Below, in pieces: positions 59,863 through 64,000 of a stretch of 64,000 bases of DNA. The stretch comes from Isoetes taiwanensis. Taxonomy: Eukaryota > Streptophyta > Lycopodiopsida > Isoetales > Isoetaceae. Location of the stretch: NCBI GenBank assembly GCA_021234155.1, contig JAJEKV010000044.1, positions 10,386,777 to 10,450,776 on the forward strand, in the 5' to 3' direction. The translations under genes were made by a program, and so were the position numbers. Below the pieces are notes generated by a model that ran no database searches, was not told where the DNA came from, and saw only the letters and a list, made by a program, of their open reading frames with translations. How positions within the stretch are numbered: the stretch's first letter is position 1; each line of letters opens with the position of its first letter.

Positions 59863-60290
59863 TTGCCAAAGCCAGTGAAGAAAACGGATATTGAAAAGAA
59901 ATCCAGGGTTGATGCTGTAGACAAGCTTATGAAATTCAAGCAATGGTATCCACTTAGTTTGGATGTAACAAAAAGGATAGCTATTGACAAGCTGATAAGA
60001 TCTCCTAGAGCATCTTTCATATCTAGGATCTTTGATCCCAAACATGCCCTGAGGATACAGAAGTCCATGGTTGAATATCCCACCACAGTACCAAATCTAG
60101 TTGATGTTCTACCATGGGACTCAGTCAATGACAAGCCATACCCATGGAAGACATGGGATGACCTAAAGAAGAGCGACACGGTGCGCTACATTGTCATTGA
60201 CGGGCAGCACTCAGTTGAGGCAGCGAAGGCGCATATAGAGAAAATGGATAAGATAGGTGCCAAGAAGTATAGGGAGCACTTCAGTTACAG
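59863..60290 (+). pseudogene. ParB-like (DGQHS) segment of the composite gene
   Basis: About 140 codons reading NLPKPVKKTD, then WYPLSLDVTKRIAIDKLI, ALRIQKSMVEYPTTVP and YIVIDGQHSVEAAKAHIEKM. The hydrophobic-I-D-G-x-H/R pattern after a stretch naming positions to use or avoid resembles the ParB/Sulfiredoxin nucleotide-binding superfamily ('VIDGxHR'). In prokaryotes such domains occur in partition proteins and fused to DNA methylases. In this copy Arg is replaced by Ser. Assignment rests on the motif only. Confidence 0.5.
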
Positions 60291-60416
60291 GTAATGTCGA
60301 ATCCTTAGTCACTACACGCCTCAACTTGCACTGACTACAATAAGTGCAGACTTGAACACAACTGCAAGGGTGGTACAATACAACTCGTAAGTGCCTTTGT
60401 TTCTTATTATGCAGTT

Positions 60417-60490
60417 CGTGCTATGTGCGAGACTGCAATCCAACATTGGTCTTCAGTCCAACATTGGTCTGCAGTCTCGCGCGTAGCACG
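60417..60490. repeat. Intronic palindrome, 21-bp arms, in the composite gene
   Basis: Arms 60417-60437 and 60470-60490 are complementary with two mismatches (core gcgagactgca / tgcagtctcgc). The loop holds two copies of 'tccaacattggtc'. It lies inside intron 60291-60585. Confidence 0.85.
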
Positions 60491-60522
60491 AGTAAGCTTT
60501 TTACTTTCTTTCTTCGGCATAC

Positions 60523-60537
60523 TCGCGCTACGCGCGA
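60523..60537. repeat. TCGCGC-TAC-GCGCGA motif (intron 1 of the composite gene)
   Basis: A 15-bp near-palindrome whose exact reverse complement occurs at 62458-62472 in the second intron of the same gene. The arms of the nearby palindrome carry a related word (ctcgcgcgtagcacg). Confidence 0.85.
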
Positions 60538-61399
60538 AATGGAGATCTATAGGTACTAAGTTATGGTTTTATATTCTTATCTCAGACCATATCCCATGCA
60601 ATTGAGGCAAGCTAGAAATCAATGGATCGAGCTTGGCCGTCCAATTTCAAAAAGAAAGAAGCAGGGGAAGAAGAAAGACAAGTCTTACGAGGAAATGATT
60701 AAGATGATCAGCAAGGTCATCATACAAAAGAAGAAGGATGTTGCAGTAGGAAAAGGAAACTGGCACCAAGAAGAAGAAGTCCAAGAAAGGCCCCTCAGAT
60801 TCCTACCACATAGTGTTCAGTCCTGATCATATGTGGGACAAATGGAATGAGGTGTGGAACAAGTGGACAGCAGAAGAGCTTGTAGGAAAAACAGGGAAAC
60901 CTGAGAAAGGATCCATTGAAGATTTTGCAGTTACAGACTTGAGGAGTGCACAGGGGTTAAGGGAAGAAGAAATTCTCAAGGTGCTCCAGTCTGTTATAGA
61001 TGGACAAGTCCTTGTGAAGAAGGTCTCAAAAATCAAAGAGGTACCATCCATTCCAGAGGCCTGCAAGTCCATGAAAGACCTCCGTGTCATGAGGGAGGCC
61101 ATCTCAAAGGAACTCTTTGAGATGTCTGGAATACAAAACCTATTTGAGAAAGGTATATTGGACATGATGAAAATAACAGATGAAGACCTGCTCAGGTACT
61201 CGAAGTGGTCGCCTGGATTTATTCAAGCATATAAATCTAGGAACAAGGAAAAACCAGCCCATCTACCATTAAAGGTCCGTGTGGAGCGGAGGTGCAGAGT
61301 CAGTGGGGACTTGGACATTCCTGAGACTGTATCAGAAGCCTACATGGTGAAGTCCTGTCAGGGTTCTCTGGTTGTTGCCACCCAGACAATTCCTCAGGA

Positions 61400-62060
61400 T
61401 ATAGACTACTACATCTCTATGCTCTCAAATTGTCTCAAGCAGACCACCCAAGAGTACATCACGCTTGTGTTTCTGTCTGAACCTGCAAAAGACTATCCAA
61501 AGATCTCGTAGGCCACCACTCAGATAGAGGCCAATATGAGTGTGCGCCACGGGGCGCCTGCTAAGAACAGTTATGTCACTCATGGCATAACAATGATCAC
61601 TTATGTGATCATAAATAAAGTAGCAGACGTGGTTTACGAGGCACACAAGTATGGTCCCCAAAAGCTTCCTGAGCCAATACTCAGATTTACAGAGAAGGAG
61701 AGCTTGGATAATTACCTCTGGACCGATGAGCTTACCCCTAACCTGACCACTGAGGAATGTGAGAAGGAATTAGAGTACAAACAGGTTGGCCTGAAGGGAG
61801 GTGCAGTGAACAAGTACAGACTAAGCTCGGACTTTGCTTTCTACCTCGTGGATACATTTGTGCCCAAGGGAGGCTTAGTTTGTGACTACTTTGTCAATGG
61901 TAGGGTTGGGCGTGAAGCTCTAGCCAATGGCAGAAAAGTTCAAAGCTGGGTGGCCCGAAAGCGTGAAAAGAGTTTACGAGGCTGTATTATCCTGATGGAG
62001 AAGCATCATCTGACATATCAAGGGAAGCAAGCACAGAGGGAGAATCGGCAAGGTCAAAAC
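61400..62060 (+). pseudogene. Methyltransferase-like segment of the composite gene, degenerate motifs
   Basis: The block FYLVDTFVPKGGLVCDYF and GRVGREALANGRKV (61840-61940) has the layout of motifs X and I of class-beta N4/N6 amino-methyltransferases (hydrophobic-x-D-x-F-x-G-x-G then an aligned Gly-Arg). The Gly-rich loop is changed (VNGRVG). Upstream, YITLVFLSEPAKDYP (about 61450-61500) sits where the catalytic DPPY-type motif IV would lie, but lacks it. If the assignment is right, the domain is probably not catalytic. The TAG at 61509-61511 lies just after this motif, with the same frame open on both sides. Confidence 0.35.
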
Positions 62061-62457
62061 GATGCAAAGAGGGAGAGAAAGAAGAAGGAGGCAGAGCAAG
62101 AGTCTAAGGAGGAGGATGCAGGGGATGGCACTTCAGAAGAAACTGTCTCTGATGAGGAGTCCGCTTCAGAAGAAAGTGAAACTGAATCAAGAAGTCCACC
62201 ACCAAAGTCGCGACCAATCATGGAGCCACAGATCAGGAGAAGTTAGCAAAGGCCTTATCAGAAGAGGAGAAAATTCTTGAGGTAAGTCCACAGGAACCAG
62301 ATATACATAATACTTCTGTTCTTTCTGAACAAACTGACCCTAGTCCTATCAGAGCTGAAGAAGAAGATAGGACATCCAGGATGGGAGAAAAGGCGACCAC
62401 CCACAAAAGAGTAAGTCATATGGATCATTTTTATATGGATCATTTATTTAGCATGTC

Positions 62458-62472
62458 TCGCGCGTAGCGCGA
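62458..62472. repeat. TCGCGC-GTA-GCGCGA motif (intron 2 of the composite gene)
   Basis: Reverse complement of the motif at 60523-60537, in an otherwise AT-rich intron. Confidence 0.85.
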
Positions 62473-62528
62473 TTGTATTATTCTTAAATATCAAAAAAAT
62501 TTGTTAACTTGAAATATGCATTGTGCAG

Positions 62529-63168
62529 AGAGGAGACTACTTCAAATAACAACAAACGTATCCTCTTCGACCTGAATGGAGTTTTTATCAAGTCCTTCTC
62601 CAAGGCAGAGTACCGTGTTGCACCTCCTTTTCCTGGAGGGGTTCTAGAGACAAAGACCAAATGAGTGTATCCAAGACCTGATGTTCACAAATTGTTGAGC
62701 CATCTAAAGGACAGAACCATCATTGGTATATGGTCATTCATGCTGCGAAATAATATATTAGAAATCAAAGAAGTTGTTCCAGAGCTGAAGAACTTTGATT
62801 TCTATATTATATTAGATCAAGATAATTGTGGGATTGTTCGTCGACCACAACATGGAGCAAAGAATATCTTCATCAAGAATATACATGAGGCCTTGGAGGT
62901 GATAGAAGGATTTCCAGAAGAGCAGATATGTTTGGTGGATGATGACCCCATCAAGTGTTGCTTGAACGTAGACAACAGCATAAATCCTCCGACATGGCAC
63001 CCAAGTAATGTAGATGAAGAGAATTGGGTGTCAGCAGAAACACTACAGATGTTTGAGTCCCTCATATCAGCCCCTACAGTGCCTGCTTTCCTGAGTGTTA
63101 GACCAGATTTGCAAGGAAAAGCAAACCCTACAGACTATGATCTGGTTGTAAAAAATTACTGTCAATGA
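62529..63168 (+). pseudogene. FCP1-like (NLI-interacting factor) HAD phosphatase segment
   Basis: Reads KRILFDLNGVFIKSF, RPDVHKLLSHLKDRTIIGIW, FYIILDQDNCG and EQICLVDDDPIKC, the order of HAD motifs I, II and III in FCP1-type protein phosphatases. The nucleophile position is the first Asp of DLNGV; the second Asp of the usual DxDx(T/V) is Asn, a variant I also associate with plant members of the family. An in-frame TGA at 62662 separates motif I from the rest; a C-to-T change in CGA would explain it. It is preceded by an acidic linker. I infer fusion to the upstream domains because the linker stays open to a donor, with only one frame break. Confidence 0.65.
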
Positions 63169-63489
63169 AAATGTACTCAGATTTGTAAAAATACTTGTAC
63201 ATATACATAATTTATATGAATATACAAGATGTTTTTTGATGCAAAATTAGTTTGGCCTTGACTCTTTCCATTCTACACTCTACTTTTTGCCTTGGCTTTG
63301 TTGTCACTAATTTCTAACACACTCAATAAATGGTGCAATATTGCCACCAATTCATGTTCAAAAAAAATACAGGACACAATTTCTTGCTCAAAACATAGGG
63401 AAAAAACCCGAGGTAAAAAAAATGAACAGTGGAATAATTTCAAAATAACGGAATCATGGTTATGGCTTATTCTTATCTTCTTTCATTAT
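63169..63489. other. Downstream region of the composite gene, no gene
   Basis: AT-rich. 'tttatatgaatatacaag' near 63210 could lie in a 3' UTR. No defined polyadenylation site can be singled out. The far end is decayed LINE sequence. Confidence 0.5.
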
Positions 63490-63756
63490 CTAGAAAGCAT
63501 GCTCAACTTGCGTTTTACAAAAAATAGCTATACTTCCATATCCACGCCCATGTCCTTCCCTTTTCTCATTCCATGAATGACCAATATAAATATGTCCTGG
63601 TATGTCTGGCAAAGGAGGAGATTGATGCTCCCATGTCTCAACAAAAGGCAAGATATCTTGTTGCTTCCATGTCTCAATTGTTGCATCTACTTTCACTTGG
63701 CTCAATCCACGAGCATTCCACATGCTCATGCTCAAGGCCCAATTCCCTAGTTTCAT
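63490..63756 (-). mobile_element. LINE ORF2 start (endonuclease N-terminus)
   Basis: The frame begins at ATG 63756 and reads SMSMWNARGLSQVKVDATIE, then ILPFVETWEHQ and GYGSIAIFCKTQ. This is the N-terminal part of an APE-type endonuclease: N-x-R-G-L, then the catalytic Glu in VETW. The enzyme would nick target DNA to prime reverse transcription. The frame closes at 63490, and what follows toward 63400 is decayed, so ORF2 is truncated. Its start overlaps the ORF1 stop. Confidence 0.8.
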
Positions 63757-64000
63757 TTCTTTTTTGTGATAATTGCCTTGTCACTCTGATCCAAATAGGC
63801 TACAAAACCAGATTCCCTTGCTTCTTTAACCTTTGCCCACTTTTTTTTCCTTACTTCTAATTGCATTGGTGTTAGATCTAAATCTAGCCAAATCTTCTGT
63901 CTCTTCAATACAATTCTATTTTGAAGGACCCTATCTCTGGCCTCTTTTGATCTAAACCTGACAAGAATTGGACGAGCATGGAAATCGAATTTCTTCCCTG
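63753..64000 (-). mobile_element. LINE ORF1 C-terminal domain, partial, runs off the window
   Basis: From the window edge the minus strand is open for 82 codons, ending in TGA 63755-63753. It contains HARPILVRFRSKEARDRVLQ, KIWLDLDLTPMQLEVRKKKW and KVKEARESGF. This matches the C-terminal RNA-binding part of L1-type ORF1 proteins (RPVLVRF-type strand, then 'D.T..Q...R' helix). The 5' part of the element lies beyond 64000. Stop and start overlap as ATGA (63753-63756). Confidence 0.75.

Larger units (their letters stand above)
59340..63168 (+). pseudogene. ParB-like / methyltransferase-like / FCP1-like phosphatase composite gene, broken
   Basis: Collinear segments on one strand, apparently one gene. 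Exon 59340-60290 encodes an unrecognised N-terminal region followed by a ParB-like segment ending VIDGQHSVEAAK (DGQHS at 60199-60213). Its donor (ACAG|GTAATG) and an acceptor at 60585 join in phase, giving YR|PYPMQLRQ. Exon 60586-62410 has a Lys-rich stretch, a helical region, a methyltransferase-like segment (FYLVDTFVPKGGLVCDYF) and an acidic linker. Intron 62411-62528 leads to an FCP1/NLI-interacting-factor-like HAD segment with DLNGV at 62569-62583, IGIWS and DDDP at 62938-62949, ending at TGA 63168. Breaks: frame changes near 59822, 60765, 62200 and the last splice junction; stops at 61509 (TAG) and 62662 (TGA). Some breaks may be sequencing errors; otherwise a young pseudogene. The combined function is unknown. 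Confidence 0.6.

Overview
This is a nuclear DNA window from a land plant, most likely a fern or another seed-free plant. Genes are interrupted by GT-AG introns. There are plant-type genes: a membrane-anchored prolyl 4-hydroxylase, a PPR fragment and a SKIP14-like F-box exon. Most of the rest is LINEs, a Ty3-type LTR retrotransposon, foldback elements and minisatellites. A partial PF16/SPAG6 gene (central apparatus of motile flagella) argues for swimming sperm, so against a flowering plant; cycads and Ginkgo are not excluded by that alone. There are no bacterial-style operons.

Layout. 0-1.2 kb: diverged tandem repeats. 1.2-1.7 kb: a small two-exon acidic protein followed by a GGCCTTGTGCC-rich minisatellite. 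2.6-4.4 kb (minus): a broken DDE-type transposase-like gene. 5.1-5.7 kb: a decayed unidentified frame. 5.9-7.1 kb (minus): LINE endonuclease/RT fragment. 9.1-10.2 kb (minus): three 5' exons of PF16/SPAG6. 11.4-11.6 kb: foldback element. 13.4-17.5 kb (minus): a nearly full-length but decayed LINE. 18.5-19.7 kb (minus): PPR fragment and F-box exon sharing a 41-bp direct repeat. 20.1-20.8 kb: a second foldback element.

21.8-24.7 kb (minus) is a complete seven-exon prolyl 4-hydroxylase gene (297 codons before the stop), the best-preserved gene here. Its two 5' exons lie in a tandemly triplicated unit of about 6.2-6.3 kb (starts at 23442, 29779 and 35985). Each unit carries P4H exons 2 and 1, about 3.5 kb of noncoding DNA with a TTAGGG array, and the 5' part of a LINE. 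The third unit has a further internal duplication and was then split by a Ty3/gypsy-type retrotransposon (44077-55123; two LTRs; 4-bp target duplication; gag, protease, RT, RNase H and integrase recognisable but frameshifted; about 3.9 kb of extra sequence after integrase). LINE sequence resumes at 55128.

59.3-63.2 kb (plus) is the most unusual locus. A ParB-like 'DGQHS' segment, a methyltransferase-like segment with degenerate motifs and an FCP1-like (NLI-interacting factor) HAD phosphatase segment lie collinearly on one strand, apparently joined by introns, with several frameshifts and two in-frame stops. The window ends in another LINE, whose ORF1 stop and ORF2 start overlap as ATGA (63753-63756).

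The repeated units differ from one another mainly by small indels at CAG/CTG trinucleotides. That pattern suggests consensus sequencing errors at methylated CHG sites, so some apparent frameshifts may not be real.
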